Positions 21,075-30,253 of a stretch of DNA of 64,000 nt are shown one piece after another. Each line of letters begins with the position of its first letter. Position 1 is the stretch's first letter. The notes beneath the pieces are model-generated. The model did not search any database, had not been told where the DNA came from, and was given only the letters and a program-made list of their open reading frames with translations. The stretch covers positions 4,464,001 through 4,528,000 of the forward strand of contig NZ_CP114040.1 in NCBI RefSeq assembly GCF_026965555.1. The letters are read 5' to 3'. The stretch comes from Nannocystis punicea. Its GTDB lineage: Bacteria; Myxococcota_A; Polyangia; Nannocystales; Nannocystaceae. Position numbers and translations under genes: made by a program.

Positions 21075-22283
21075 TCACAGCAGTCGGGCGGACTTGAGGT
21101 AGTCCTCGACGTCGCGGTAGCTGCCGTCGCCCGCGTACTTGACCAGGTTCCTCGCGGTCCGCAACCACTCCAGAGTCGAGGGCTGGAGGTCCTTCGCGGC
21201 CGCCAGCAGGTCGGACTCGGCGATCGGCCGCTCGGGCCCGCCGCCGAGGATCTCCGTCAACACCCGCTCCTTGGCGGCCTCGATGACGCCGTCGACGTCG
21301 GCCCCCGAGCAGTGAGGTGTGGCTCGCGCGACCCGCATGAAGTCGATGGTGCCGGTCGGCGCGTCGGCCAGCTTGACGCGGAACATCTCGGCGCGGGCGA
21401 CGTCGTCGGGCGGCGGGACGAACACCTGGCGGTCGAACCGGCCCGGCCGCTTCATGGCAGGGTCGACGTCCCACGGCATGTTGGTGGCGGCGAGGATGAG
21501 GACGCCCTGATTGTCGTGGGCGACGCCGTCGAGCTGGTTGAGGAATTCGTTGACCAGCGTGCGCGTGTGATCGGTGTGGGCCTTGGAGCGCGAGAAGGCG
21601 AGCGCGTCGAGCTCGTCGAAGAACAGCACGGCGGGCCGCTGCTCGCGGGCCCGGTCGAACACCGCGGCGAGGTTGCGCTCGCTCCGGCCGAGCCACATGT
21701 CGAGGATCTCGCTGATCCCGACGGCGAGGAACGAGGCCCGACACTCGGAGGCGATCGCGCGGGCGATCAGGGTCTTGCCGCAGCCGGGCGGGCCGTAGAG
21801 GAGGACGCCGCCGCCGGCGCGCTTGCCGAACCGCGCGAACAGCCCGGGGCGCACGAACGGCGCGATGATCCGCACCTCGAGGATCTTCTTCAGGGCGGCG
21901 TGGCCGATCACGTCGTCGAAGCGCACGGCGGACGGACGCAGCTGCAAGACCTCGGCCGGGCGGACGTCGCCGCCGCCCGCGAGGACCTGCAAGGCCGGGG
22001 CGGGCCGGGCCGGCTTGGTCTCGGGCGAGAAATCCTGCTTGGCCTCTGCCTCGCGCAGGCAGGCCGCGGCCTGCTCGGGGGCCCCGAGCGCGTGATGGCA
22101 GCGCATGGCCCCGAGGAACCCCGCGGCGGAGTCGGGCTGTTGCCGGCAGATCAACTCCCACTGACGCAACGCGGCCGCCGCTTCGCCGTGGTCCTCGAGC
22201 GCGCGCGCGTACTCCTTGCGGGTGACGAGGTCGAACGGATCTTCGGCGAGGGCCCGCTCGAGCTCGGGGCGGCTCCTGGTCAT
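21075..22283 (-). CDS. AAA+ ATPase with N-terminal TPR-like region
   Basis: A 402-residue protein. The first about 85 residues are TPR-like (FDLVTRKEYARALEDHGEAA). The AAA module begins VRFDDVIGHAALKKILEVRI and has Walker A LLYGPPGCGKTLIARAIA, the pore-loop region FLAVGISEILDMWLGRSE, Walker B AVLFFDELDALAF, sensor 1 LILAATNMPWDVD and the arginine finger region MKRPGRFDRQVFV. The layout matches the p97/FtsH/Vps4 clade. It is the third gene of a translationally coupled trio (TGATG overlap with the 22283 gene), so the ATPase probably remodels a partner tied to that membrane protein. Confidence 0.92.
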   Translation of the reverse strand: MTRSRPELERALAEDPFDLVTRKEYARALEDHGEAAAALRQWELICRQQPDSAAGFLGAMRCHHALGAPEQAAACLREAEAKQDFSPETKPARPAPALQVLAGGGDVRPAEVLQLRPSAVRFDDVIGHAALKKILEVRIIAPFVRPGLFARFGKRAGGGVLLYGPPGCGKTLIARAIASECRASFLAVGISEILDMWLGRSERNLAAVFDRAREQRPAVLFFDELDALAFSRSKAHTDHTRTLVNEFLNQLDGVAHDNQGVLILAATNMPWDVDPAMKRPGRFDRQVFVPPPDDVARAEMFRVKLADAPTGTIDFMRVARATPHCSGADVDGVIEAAKERVLTEILGGGPERPIAESDLLAAAKDLQPSTLEWLRTARNLVKYAGDGSYRDVEDYLKSARLL

Positions 22284-23161
22284 CAGAATCCCCTCCAGCG
22301 CAGCCACCGACGCAGCAGCGGCGGGCCGACGTAAGAATAGAGCATCAGGGCGAGGTAGAGGACGGCGAAGCCGAGGAGCGCGAGCTCGGAGACGAAGGGC
22401 CGCAGGAGGATCAGGCCGAACACCGCGACGGCCCACAAGATCGCGCTGGCGACCCATCCTCCGCGGAGGAGCGGCCACAGCGGGATCATCGACCAGTGGC
22501 TGGCGAGTCGCTGCTCGATCACGGCGTCGACGAGCTCCCGATCGTCAGGGCTCCTGCGCAGCAATTGACGGCCGATCTCGAGGGCCTGTCGGTGATGGCC
22601 GCGCTCGCCGAGCACGAGCATCGCCGTCCAGGCGACGTGCGCGGCTTCAGGGTCGGCGGCGACCAGGCGCGCGAGGCGGTCCGCGGCGGCCAGGTCGTCG
22701 CCGCGGATGACGTGCAGGACGGCGTCGAGGACCTGCGCGGACGGGTGATCGGGGGCGCGACGCAGGGCCTCGGCGACCAGAGCGCGGGCCTTGTCGAGCT
22801 GAAACACCTGGACGAGCAGCTGGGCGTAGTCGGCGAGCGCGTCGGGGTCGGCCGGGTCGTCTCGCAGCCGCTCGAGCACGACCTCTTCGGCGTCGGCGTG
22901 GCGCTTGTCGGCGAGCAGGACGTCGAACAGGAGCGAGCGGGCGCCGTCGTGCCCGGGCGCCCGCGCGAGCGCCTCGTGGGCGCGCCGCTCGGCCTCGCCG
23001 CGCTGCTCCTGCGCGAGCTCGACGCGGCCCGCGAGGCAGAGGGTGTCCGGATCGGCGGGGTCGAGCGCGAGGGCTTTGCCGACCAGCGCTCGCGCGTCGC
23101 GTGGACGCCCGACCTCGAGCAGCCTGCCGATCTGGTGCTGGAGGCCGTGCAGCTCGCTCAT
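22283..23161 (-). CDS. TPR-repeat protein with two C-terminal membrane helices
   Basis: A 292-residue protein starting MSELHGLQHQIGRLLEVGRP. About five TPR-like helix pairs fill residues 5-220 (ARALVGKALALDPADPDTLC, EVVLERLRDDPADPDALADY, and ARALVAEALRRAPDHPSAQV). Near residue 235, VASAILWAVAVFGLILL and LALLGFAVLYLALMLYSYVG form two membrane helices, with a short basic end. Start and stop overlap both neighbours, so it is made together with the AAA ATPase and the small membrane protein. It probably acts as a membrane adaptor. Confidence 0.85.
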   Translation of the reverse strand: MSELHGLQHQIGRLLEVGRPRDARALVGKALALDPADPDTLCLAGRVELAQEQRGEAERRAHEALARAPGHDGARSLLFDVLLADKRHADAEEVVLERLRDDPADPDALADYAQLLVQVFQLDKARALVAEALRRAPDHPSAQVLDAVLHVIRGDDLAAADRLARLVAADPEAAHVAWTAMLVLGERGHHRQALEIGRQLLRRSPDDRELVDAVIEQRLASHWSMIPLWPLLRGGWVASAILWAVAVFGLILLRPFVSELALLGFAVLYLALMLYSYVGPPLLRRWLRWRGF

Positions 23162-23634
23162 AGGGCCTTGAAGATCACCGCGAGCGCCATGACGGTCGCG
23201 ACCGAGGCCACGCCGCCGACGAGCACCCACATCAGGCCCTCGCGCCAGCCCGGGAGGTGCGCGTCCTGCAGCCGCGCGGCCCGGTACTCGTCGCGCATGC
23301 GGAAGTAGAGGCCGGCCCAGATCAGGAGGGCGACGAGACGGCTGGTGTAGCGGACGAACTGAGCCGGCTTGAGCTCCGGGGGTAGACCGGCGAGCACTTC
23401 GGGGTGGACGGCCACGTAGGCGCCGGCGACGTAGAAGGCGAGGGCGAGCACCAGAGCGGCGATGTGGACCCCGCGGTCGCGGTCGAGGCGGCCCAGCAGC
23501 TCGGCGTTGCGCCGGTGGATGAGGATCGCGGCGAACGGACCGCCGAAGAAGGCGGTGTAGAAGGCCGCGCGCAGGGAATAGATGGCGGTGACGCTCGACC
23601 GCCGGATGCTCGACTGCAATAATTGCGGATCCAT
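23158..23634 (-). CDS. Small membrane protein
   Basis: A 158-residue protein starting MDPQLLQSSIRRSSVTAIYS. It shows about four hydrophobic segments: YSLRAAFYTAFFGGPFAAI, IAALVLALAFYVAGAYVAV, YTSRLVALLIWAGLYFRMRD and GLMWVLVGGVASVATVMALA. The spacing suggests a four-helix bundle with a cytoplasmic loop. Start chosen at the ATG after a Cys/Arg-rich extension. First gene of the trio with the TPR protein and AAA ATPase. Function unknown. Confidence 0.75.
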   Translation of the reverse strand: MDPQLLQSSIRRSSVTAIYSLRAAFYTAFFGGPFAAILIHRRNAELLGRLDRDRGVHIAALVLALAFYVAGAYVAVHPEVLAGLPPELKPAQFVRYTSRLVALLIWAGLYFRMRDEYRAARLQDAHLPGWREGLMWVLVGGVASVATVMALAVIFKAL

Positions 23635-23753
23635 CACCAGCCCGCCACGCATGGTGCCAGAGCGGCAAAGGGCGGACAAGCCGCGTGGGCGCTGCGCGCG
23701 GACCGTCGTGATCGCGCGCCGGGCTCGGTTCGGAGAGGTCCGCGAGCGGGCGA

Positions 23754-25202
23754 TCAGCCCGGCGGGGGGGTGACGCTCTTGAGCTGGCCGCCCGTCATGT
23801 CGCTATAGACATAGTGGTCGCCGGCGACGGGGATGTTCTGCATCGCCGGGACGTTGAGCGGGTCGATCTTCCACGCCCAGCCCTGCTGGTCGACGAGCCA
23901 GACGAAGCCGTCGACGTCGACGCTGACGCCGATCGGGGTCGAGCACTGGGCGAGGGTGTGCTGGGCGACGAGGGTGCGCGTGGCGACGTCGATCTCGACG
24001 AGGCCGCAGGGGCCGTTCGAGGCGACCCAGGCGTGGTCGTTGTGGTCGATGGCCATGCCGCGGTGGCAGGCGTTGGTGCCGGCGACCGAGATCCACTGGT
24101 TGGTGGCGACGTCGTAGGTCGAGACGGGACCCGAGCAGCCGGCCATCCACGGGTTGCCGTTGCGGTCGACGGTCATGCCGTAGGTCTGGATGTTGGACGG
24201 CTGGGGGATCCGCGTGATCGTGATCGGGTTGGCGTTGGCGTCGACGCGCGCGAGCTCGCCGCGCAGGCCGGTGAACCAGGCGTTGCCCAGCGGGTCGAGG
24301 GCGCCGCCGTAAGGGGCGTAGCCGCTGCCGTTCCACGCCACGGCCTCGATCGACTGCTCCATCACGCCGGTGGCGCCGTCGAGCCGGACCATGTTGGCGG
24401 AGCCGGCCTGCAGGGCGCCGAAGCCGAGCCAGACCTTCTGGTTCTTGTACGTGCAGGTGGCCTTGTCGTAGTCGCCGATCGTCCAGGTGATCCCGCGCGG
24501 GCCCTCGATGTACTGGCCCGACCAGTTGGCGTGGACGATGGTCCAGACGACGCACTCGTCGGTGCCCCACGGCTTGATGTCGGCGACGCTGGTCGAGGTG
24601 GTGATCTGGCCGTCGCCGTTGAAGTCGATGCAATCGGCGATGTTGGCGGCGACTGCGGTCGAACGCCCGGTGCCGCGCGCGTTGACGACGACGAACCGAC
24701 CGTCGCCCGAGACGGCGGTCCGCGAGACGCTCTCGGTGGCGCCGCTCGGACCGGTGAGGTAGCGCGCCTCCTCGACGAGGGTGCGCGTGTTGATCTTGGA
24801 GACGAGGCCGTCGCTGGTGGCGGGGATCCAGATGAAGCTCTCGTCGATGTCCATGTCGCCGGCGCAGCCCATGCCGCCGTCGGGGGTGACGCCGAGGTCG
24901 AACTTCGGGCCGCCGTTGGTGGTCATGGTCATGCCCGACATCGAACCATTGCTGGTGGTCGGCGGGTCGCTGCTGGCGCTCTCGGTCTGGCCGGCGGTGC
25001 CCTCGGTGCCCTCGCTGGCGCTCATCGAACCCTGGGTCGGGTCCGTCATGGTCGGGTCGGGCGTGGTGATGCTGGCGATGCTGGTCGGCGCCGTGGCCGT
25101 GACCGTGGCCGTGGCGCTCGCCGAGTCGGCGCGACCGCTGTCACCGCAGGCGACGAGGAGACATGCGGCGATGGACGCGACCGGGAAACGAGGGGAGACC
25201 AT
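23754..25202 (-). CDS. Virginiamycin-B-lyase-like beta-propeller lipoprotein
   Basis: A 482-residue protein. The start MVSPRFPVASIAACLLVACG has a Leu-Val-Ala-Cys lipobox. A Thr/Ser/Ala linker (about residues 25-100) leads to a propeller of repeated blades: SFIWIPATSDGLVSKINTRT, GRFVVVNARGTG, GGALDPLGNAWFTGLRGELA, YGMTVDRNGNPWMAGCSG, GMAIDHNDHAWVASNGPCG and GVSVDVDGFVWLVDQQGWAW. The G-x-x-W phrase recurring about every 40-45 residues is the Vgb/SMP-30-like six-blade pattern. True streptogramin lyase function is unlikely; more likely a surface-exposed binding or sensory protein. Confidence 0.85.
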   Translation of the reverse strand: MVSPRFPVASIAACLLVACGDSGRADSASATATVTATAPTSIASITTPDPTMTDPTQGSMSASEGTEGTAGQTESASSDPPTTSNGSMSGMTMTTNGGPKFDLGVTPDGGMGCAGDMDIDESFIWIPATSDGLVSKINTRTLVEEARYLTGPSGATESVSRTAVSGDGRFVVVNARGTGRSTAVAANIADCIDFNGDGQITTSTSVADIKPWGTDECVVWTIVHANWSGQYIEGPRGITWTIGDYDKATCTYKNQKVWLGFGALQAGSANMVRLDGATGVMEQSIEAVAWNGSGYAPYGGALDPLGNAWFTGLRGELARVDANANPITITRIPQPSNIQTYGMTVDRNGNPWMAGCSGPVSTYDVATNQWISVAGTNACHRGMAIDHNDHAWVASNGPCGLVEIDVATRTLVAQHTLAQCSTPIGVSVDVDGFVWLVDQQGWAWKIDPLNVPAMQNIPVAGDHYVYSDMTGGQLKSVTPPPG

Positions 25203-25741
25203 GGGGCGATGAACGCACGATCCCCCTCATGAGGGCAAGTACCCGACCGTTCGACTTCGCCAGGGTGGTTCGGATCCATCGTCGGGGGAGTACCGAGGGG
25301 CCTCGCATGCGGGGGTCCCAGCGACGCGTCTGTGTCGCGCAGATCGCATGCGCGAGACGGAGAGCGGGGTCGCCAGGCGACGGTGATCGCGAGGCGATGC
25401 GTGAATGCGTGCAATGCGAGGAAGGGGTCGGGCGAGGTTCGCGGCGGTGGTGCGAGGGCGGTCGGTTCGATCGTCGCGCGCGGACAGTCGTCGCATTGCG
25501 AGCCGGACAGTCGGCGTCGCAGGCGCCGTGAGGCGCGGGGATCTCCGCAGGGACTGACCGCCGGCCTGGGCCGCGCGCGCGGGGCGAATGCAGGGGCGCA
25601 GATCGGGGATGCGGCGGGCTCGGACGACCCGGGAGCCGCCGCGGGGCGAGGGATCCTCCGCGAGGCGCAGGGGGCGAGGGTCGCGGCGACGGCCTGCATT
25701 TCGGGCGCGGCGGCGCAGGCGGGATGGGTATCATCGCGCCG
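25203..25741. other. Long divergent intergenic region
   Basis: About 540 bp between the divergent propeller lipoprotein and tldD-like genes. Several open frames exist, but they are Arg-rich shadows with no domain and no ribosome-binding site. I see no hairpin or array here. It should hold two divergent promoters. Confidence 0.5.
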
Positions 25742-27373
25742 ATGTCGAGCTCTCGCCGCTCCTTCCTCGCGCTCACGGGGCTCTGTGGCGCCGAGGCGCT
25801 GGTCCACGGCTCGCGCGCGGCGTGGGCAGGTCCGGCGCCGAGCCGGATCCCGGCGCCGAAATCGGCGCCCGCGAGCGCAGACGCGGGCATGGCCCTGCTG
25901 GCCGCGAGCCGGCTGCTCGCCGACGAGAAGCTGGTGCGCGCGGCGATCGAGGCGGCGACGAAGGCGGGGGCGAGCTACGCCGACGCGCGCCTGGTGCTGA
26001 TGCGTCGCGAGCGGGTCAGCGTGCGCGACGACCACGTGAGCGGGATCGGTCGCAGCGAGGACTACGGGGTCGGTCTGCGGGTGATCGCGGACGGCGGCTG
26101 GGGCTTCGCGGCGACGGCGGAGCGCAGCGCGAAGGCGATGGAGGGGATCGCCAGGGCGGCGGTGGCGATGGCCCGCCAGAGCTCGCTGCTGATGCCGCAG
26201 CCGGTGACTCTGGCGCCGGCGCCGGTGCTGCAAGGCGGATGGGTGTCGCCGTTCCAGGTCGACCCGTTCTCGATCGCGCCGGCGGAGAAGGCGGAGCTGC
26301 TGCTGGCGGCGGCCCGCGCGGCGATGGCGGTGCCCGGGGTGGCGCACGTGGAGGCGAACGTGGCCTGCGTGCGCGAGGAGAAGCTGGTGCTGACGAGCGA
26401 GGGCTCGCGGGTGCACCAGATCTTCTTCCGCGTGATCCCGGGGCTCACCGCGACGGCGATCGATCGCCGGCGCGGTCGCTTCGCCGGGCGCGACCACGAG
26501 GTGGCGCCGATGCTGGCCGGCTGGGAGCACGTGACCGCGGCCGACCTGGTCGGCAGCGCGCCGAAGATCGCCGAGGAGGCGCTGCAGAAGCTGCACGCGG
26601 CGCCGGTGGTGCCGGGCAAGAAGCACGCGATCCTGGCGCCTTCGAACCTGTGGCTGACGATCCACGAGAGCATCGGCCACTCGACGGAGCTCGACCGGGC
26701 GCTCGGCTACGAGGCGAACTACGCCGGCACGAGCTTCCTGACCCCGGACAGGGCGGGCAAGTTCAAGATCGGCAGCGAGATCGTCAACCTCGCGGCCGAC
26801 CGCACGCAGCCGGGCGGGCTGGCGACGACCGCGTGGGACGACGAGGTGGTGGCGAGCCAGCGCTGGGACCTGGTGAAGAAGGGGACGTTCGTCGGCTGGC
26901 AGACGACGCGCGACCTGGCGGCCGCGGCCGGCGAGGCGGCGAGCCGCGGCTGCAGCTACGCCGACAGCTACGCGAGCGTGCCGTTCCAGCGCATGCCGAA
27001 CGTGAGCCTGCAGCCGGGCGCCGAGGGCTACACGACGGAGGACCTGATCTCGGCGACCGACGACGGGGTGCTGATCACGGGCCGCGGCAGCTGGTCGATC
27101 GACCAGCAGCGCTACAACTTCCAGTTCTCGGGCCAGTTCTTCTGGGAGATCAAGAACGGGAGGTTGACCCGGCCGCTGCGCGACGTCGCCTATCAGGCCA
27201 ACACCGTCGAATTCTGGAGCTCGTGCGACATGCTCGGAGGGACAGACACGTACCGCCTCGGCGGCAGCATGAGCGACGGCAAGGGCGAGCCGTCGCAGAG
27301 CAACGCGGTCAGCCACGGGTGCCCGCCGGCGCGCTTCGTCGTCAACATCCTCAACACCGGGGGTGACAAGTGA
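25742..27373 (+). CDS. TldD-like metalloprotease subunit with Tat-type signal
   Basis: A 543-residue protein. It begins MSSSRRSFLALTGLCGAEAL: a twin-Arg followed by S-F-L, the usual Tat signal pattern. The N-terminal TldD domain has YADARLVLMRRERVSVRD and YGVGLRVIADGGWGFAATAE. The metal site is NLWLTIHESIGHSTELDRAL, with His-Glu-x-x-x-His, followed by the C-terminal domain with GCSYADSYASVPFQRMPNVSLQ and GGTDTYRLGGSMSDGKGEPS. TldD/TldE heterodimers cleave peptides and unfolded proteins (for example microcin precursors). An exported TldD is unusual. An ATG six codons upstream (25724) is the alternative start. The tldE-like gene overlaps its stop (GTGA). Confidence 0.9.
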   Translation: MSSSRRSFLALTGLCGAEALVHGSRAAWAGPAPSRIPAPKSAPASADAGMALLAASRLLADEKLVRAAIEAATKAGASYADARLVLMRRERVSVRDDHVSGIGRSEDYGVGLRVIADGGWGFAATAERSAKAMEGIARAAVAMARQSSLLMPQPVTLAPAPVLQGGWVSPFQVDPFSIAPAEKAELLLAAARAAMAVPGVAHVEANVACVREEKLVLTSEGSRVHQIFFRVIPGLTATAIDRRRGRFAGRDHEVAPMLAGWEHVTAADLVGSAPKIAEEALQKLHAAPVVPGKKHAILAPSNLWLTIHESIGHSTELDRALGYEANYAGTSFLTPDRAGKFKIGSEIVNLAADRTQPGGLATTAWDDEVVASQRWDLVKKGTFVGWQTTRDLAAAAGEAASRGCSYADSYASVPFQRMPNVSLQPGAEGYTTEDLISATDDGVLITGRGSWSIDQQRYNFQFSGQFFWEIKNGRLTRPLRDVAYQANTVEFWSSCDMLGGTDTYRLGGSMSDGKGEPSQSNAVSHGCPPARFVVNILNTGGDK

Positions 27374-28719
27374 GCGCGCCGTCTCCGTTGAGCCCGGCCG
27401 AGGCGCGGGCGCTGGTCAAGTCGGCGCTGGCGGCCGCGACCTTCGAGGACGTGAGCCTGCGGGTGACGGCCCGCCGCACCGCGCACCTGCGGTTCGCCGC
27501 GGGCGCGCCGACGACGTCCGGCGAGGCGGCCCGCTTCGAGGTGTCGGTGACCGCGGCGAAGGAGGGCCGGGTGGCGACGGTGTCGGGCACCGGCCGCGAC
27601 GCGGCGTCGCTGCAGGCGCTGGTGCGCGAGGCCGAGGCGCTGGCCAAGCTGGCGCCGAAGGACCCGGAGCACGAGCCGCCGCTGGGGCCGCAGCAGTACG
27701 CGAAGGTGGCGGCCCGCGACGCGAAGACGGCCGAGGTCGGGCCCGAGGGGCGCACCGAGGTGGTGGCGCGCGTGCTGAAGGTGGCGCGCGAGGCCAAGCT
27801 GGTGGCGTCGGGGATCGTCGAACACGAGGACGCGGTGACCGTCCTGGCCAATCGGTCAGGTCTGTTCGCGCTCCACGCGGCGACCGAGGCGTCGCTGACG
27901 ACGACGATGCGCACGCCCGACGGCAAGGGCAGCGGCTGGGCCGGGTCGGCCTCGCACCGGCTGTCGGACCTCGACGCGCCGACGCTGGCGCGGCGGGCCG
28001 CCGACAAGGCGACGATGTCGAGCCAGGGCGCCGATGCGCTGGCGCCAGGAGCGTACACGGTGGTGCTCGAGGCGCAGGCGGTGGCCGACCTGCTCGGCTT
28101 CCTGGTGTCGGCGCTGCAGGCCCGCGCGGCCGACGAGGGCCGCAGCTTCTTCAGCCGGCCCGGCGGCAACGCGATCGGCGAGGCGCTGTTCGACCCGCGC
28201 GTGACGCTGCGCTCCGATCCGGCCGACCCGCGCTGGCCGTCGATCCCGTTCGCCAACGACGGGCTGCCGCTGCCGGCGACGACGTGGATCGATCGCGGGG
28301 CGCTGAAGTCGCTGGCCTACAGCCGGTTCTGGGCCCACAAGCAGAGCAAGCCGCCGCTGCCGGGGCCGCGCTCGATCTTCCTGGCCGCCGCCGACCCGGC
28401 CGAGGGCAAGGACCTGCTCGAGCTGGTCCGCGGGGTCGAGCGCGGGGTGCTGGTGACGCGCTTCTTCTACAACCGCATGCTCGACCCGCGACAGATCCTG
28501 GCGACGGGGCTGACCCGCGACGGCACGTTCCTCATCGAGCAGGGGAAGATCGCGCGGCCGGTCAAGAACATGCGCTACAACGAGAGCCCGGCGGCGCTGC
28601 TCAAGAACCTGGTGGCGATCGGCAAGCCCGAGCGCACCGCCGGCGAGGGGATGGTCGCCGTGGTGCCGCCGCTGGTGGCGAAGGACTTCCACTTCGCCAG
28701 CGTCAGCGACGCGGTGTGA
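27370..28719 (+). CDS. TldE/PmbA-like partner subunit
   Basis: A 449-residue protein with GTG start that overlaps the tldD-like stop by 4 bp, so the two subunits are made together. It has the PmbA pattern: YADVSLR-like entry (AATFEDVSLRVTARRTAHLR), a central VVLEAQAVADLLGFLVSALQ, ADEGRSFFSRPGGNAIGE, and WIDRGALKSLAYSRFWA leading to GVLVTRFFYNRMLDPRQILA with TGLTRDGTFLIEQGKIARPV, where the conserved NM-R-E region (KNMRYNESP) follows. It lacks a His-Glu-x-x-x-His, as expected for the non-catalytic subunit. No signal peptide is visible, while the partner has one; either it is carried through Tat as a complex or the Tat reading of TldD is wrong. Confidence 0.9.
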   Translation: MSAPSPLSPAEARALVKSALAAATFEDVSLRVTARRTAHLRFAAGAPTTSGEAARFEVSVTAAKEGRVATVSGTGRDAASLQALVREAEALAKLAPKDPEHEPPLGPQQYAKVAARDAKTAEVGPEGRTEVVARVLKVAREAKLVASGIVEHEDAVTVLANRSGLFALHAATEASLTTTMRTPDGKGSGWAGSASHRLSDLDAPTLARRAADKATMSSQGADALAPGAYTVVLEAQAVADLLGFLVSALQARAADEGRSFFSRPGGNAIGEALFDPRVTLRSDPADPRWPSIPFANDGLPLPATTWIDRGALKSLAYSRFWAHKQSKPPLPGPRSIFLAAADPAEGKDLLELVRGVERGVLVTRFFYNRMLDPRQILATGLTRDGTFLIEQGKIARPVKNMRYNESPAALLKNLVAIGKPERTAGEGMVAVVPPLVAKDFHFASVSDAV

Positions 28720-28740
28720 GCGGGCTCGCGGCGCGGCGGG

Positions 28741-28824
28741 GATGTCTCCGGCGACATGCTTGATAGGGCATGTCCGAGAGGATAGGTCCGAAGGGGCATG
28801 TCCCGGAGGACCGGTGAGGGCGCC
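28741..28824. repeat. 14-bp CATG array, six units
   Basis: Cores GATG 28741, CATG 28755, CATG 28769, TAGG 28783, CATG 28797 and a degenerate register at 28811, exactly 14 bp apart. It lies after tldE-like. Confidence 0.92.
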
Positions 28825-28856
28825 GCGGCGCTCGCCGCGGGTGTATGCTGAGGGGC

Positions 28857-29369
28857 ATGGTCGTCGCTGCGCTGGTCTCGGTCGCCCTGGTGCTGCAGCC
28901 GCCGCAGGGCGGTGAATGGCCGGAGTCGTGCCCGGAGGGGGCGACTGCGTGCCCGGGCGGCTGCGTGCCGGCGGGCGAGGCGTGCCCGTCGCCCGGGCCG
29001 TTGCGGCCCGAGTTCGCCGGGCCGGCGCCGGGACCGAGCGACGAGGAGACGGCGGCGAAGATCCGCGCGGCGTGGGGCTGCGAGGAGAGCGACGAGCGGT
29101 TCGCCAAACGCAAACTGAAGTGGATCGCGGGGTTCAGCGTGGCGGCCTCGGGCTTGCTGGTCGGCGGCGTGGTGGCGGCGGCGACGATGCGCGAGCCGGT
29201 GAGCCCGCGCGAGGGCGCCGACACTCGCCTCACCCGCCAGGGGCTCGGGGTGACGGTGGGGCTGCTGCTGGTGTCGAGCGCGCTGTTCCTCACCGCCGCG
29301 CTCGGGGCGATGCGGATGAAGCGGAAGCGGGTCGAGTGCGGCGCCGATGGCTGCGCGCTGCGGTTCTGA
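28857..29369 (+). CDS. Small membrane protein with Cys-rich N-terminus
   Basis: A 170-residue protein starting MVVAALVSVALVLQPPQGGE after a gagggg ribosome-binding site. A signal peptide is followed by a short Cys segment (PESCPEGATACPGGCVPAGE), then a helical region and two hydrophobic segments, KWIAGFSVAASGLLVGGVVA and LGVTVGLLLVSSALFLTAAL. Ends with basic residues and two Cys (RVECGADGC). Family unknown. The upstream ATG at 28845 lacks a ribosome-binding site. Confidence 0.7.
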   Translation: MVVAALVSVALVLQPPQGGEWPESCPEGATACPGGCVPAGEACPSPGPLRPEFAGPAPGPSDEETAAKIRAAWGCEESDERFAKRKLKWIAGFSVAASGLLVGGVVAAATMREPVSPREGADTRLTRQGLGVTVGLLLVSSALFLTAALGAMRMKRKRVECGADGCALRF

Positions 29370-29416
29370 GGCGACAGCCGACGACCGATGTCACGTCGGC
29401 GATCGACGGGCGGCGG

Positions 29417-29821
29417 TCACTCGCGGTGGGCCAGGACCACGCGGATCCGCAGGGCGCCGGAGTCGTCGCGGCGGAGGGCGTAGGTCGAGCGCTCGAGGCC
29501 GACCTCGCGGCCGTCCTTGTCGACGTAGGGCCAGCACACCCGGACGAGGACCACGCGATCGCCGACCCATTCGCGCGACTCGACCTCCGGCCGCGTCATC
29601 GTCACGCCGCGATCGAGGTACTGCGCGCGCGCGCCGGCGAAGAAGCGCTCGATCTCCTCGCGGCGCGCGACGGCCTGCGCGCCGGCGTCGGCCAGCACGA
29701 AGGCCGGCGTCTCGTACAGCGTCGCCACCGTGAGGGCGTCGCCTTCCACCAGCGCGCGCCCGAGGAGGTGCAAGAACGCGTCGACCTCGCGGTCACGCTC
29801 CGGGTTCGTCGGTGCCGTCAT
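29417..29821 (-). CDS. SnoaL/NTF2-like protein
   Basis: A 134-residue protein beginning MTAPTNPERDREVDAFLHLL. The cone-shaped NTF2-like fold is suggested by the order: helix EVDAFLHLLGRALVEGDALT, TLYETPAFVLADAGAQAVAR, helix REEIERFFAGARAQYLDRGV, then strands with WVGDRVVLVRVCWPYVDKDG and STYALRRDDSGALRIRVVLA. SnoaL-like proteins are small ketosteroid-isomerase-like enzymes or binding domains. No partner gene is visible. Confidence 0.82.
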   Translation of the reverse strand: MTAPTNPERDREVDAFLHLLGRALVEGDALTVATLYETPAFVLADAGAQAVARREEIERFFAGARAQYLDRGVTMTRPEVESREWVGDRVVLVRVCWPYVDKDGREVGLERSTYALRRDDSGALRIRVVLAHRE

Positions 29822-30008
29822 GCTCGAGGCATGGGTGAGCGACCCGACGCGGCAAGCGGCTGGTCGCTCGCGCGGGCGAGGGACGGAGAAGGGCCGCTGC
29901 GAGGGCGATGGAAGGGCGTGAGCGCAAAAGGCGCCCTGCGCGGCGCCGGGGTCGCCGGGAGACAATGCCGGGGCTGCTGGCCGGCACCGGCGCGGGCCGG
30001 CGGTGGTG

Positions 30009-30050
30009 AGGTGTTCTTTGGGACATGAGCTTTCGGGCATGTCCTTGCGC
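30009..30050. repeat. Short 14-bp CATG array
   Basis: CATG at 30023 and 30037, 14 bp apart, with a degenerate unit before them. Confidence 0.7.
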
Positions 30051-30112
30051 GCGTTCGTGAACGACGGGCCGGCGCAGGGCCGGCGGGCGCCGCGGCGCGA
30101 GCTGGGCGACGA

Positions 30113-30154
30113 GGTTTTCTCGAGGACATGACCTGGAGGCCATGTCGATAGGGT
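30113..30154. repeat. Short 14-bp CATG array
   Basis: CATG at 30127 and 30141, 14 bp apart. Spacer CATGACCTGGAGGC. Confidence 0.7.
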
Positions 30155-30211
30155 CGTTCGTGGACGTGGGCCGCGCAGTGGCGGCCGCGCGAGGTTCTGG
30201 TCGCGGCACGA

Positions 30212-30253
30212 TTTATTTTTGGGGACATGCCTGTCAGGCCATGTCCGTCGGTT
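30212..30253. repeat. Short 14-bp CATG array
   Basis: CATG at 30226 and 30240, 14 bp apart. It touches the 3' end of the convergent side (stop of the 30253 gene on the minus strand). Confidence 0.75.

Larger units (their letters stand above)
29822..30252. other. Intergenic region with three short arrays
   Basis: 430 bp between the SnoaL-like gene and the 30253 gene. It holds three two- to three-unit 14-bp arrays and a Trp-less Arg/Pro-rich frame that I reject as noise. The first 190 bp show no other feature. Confidence 0.5.
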
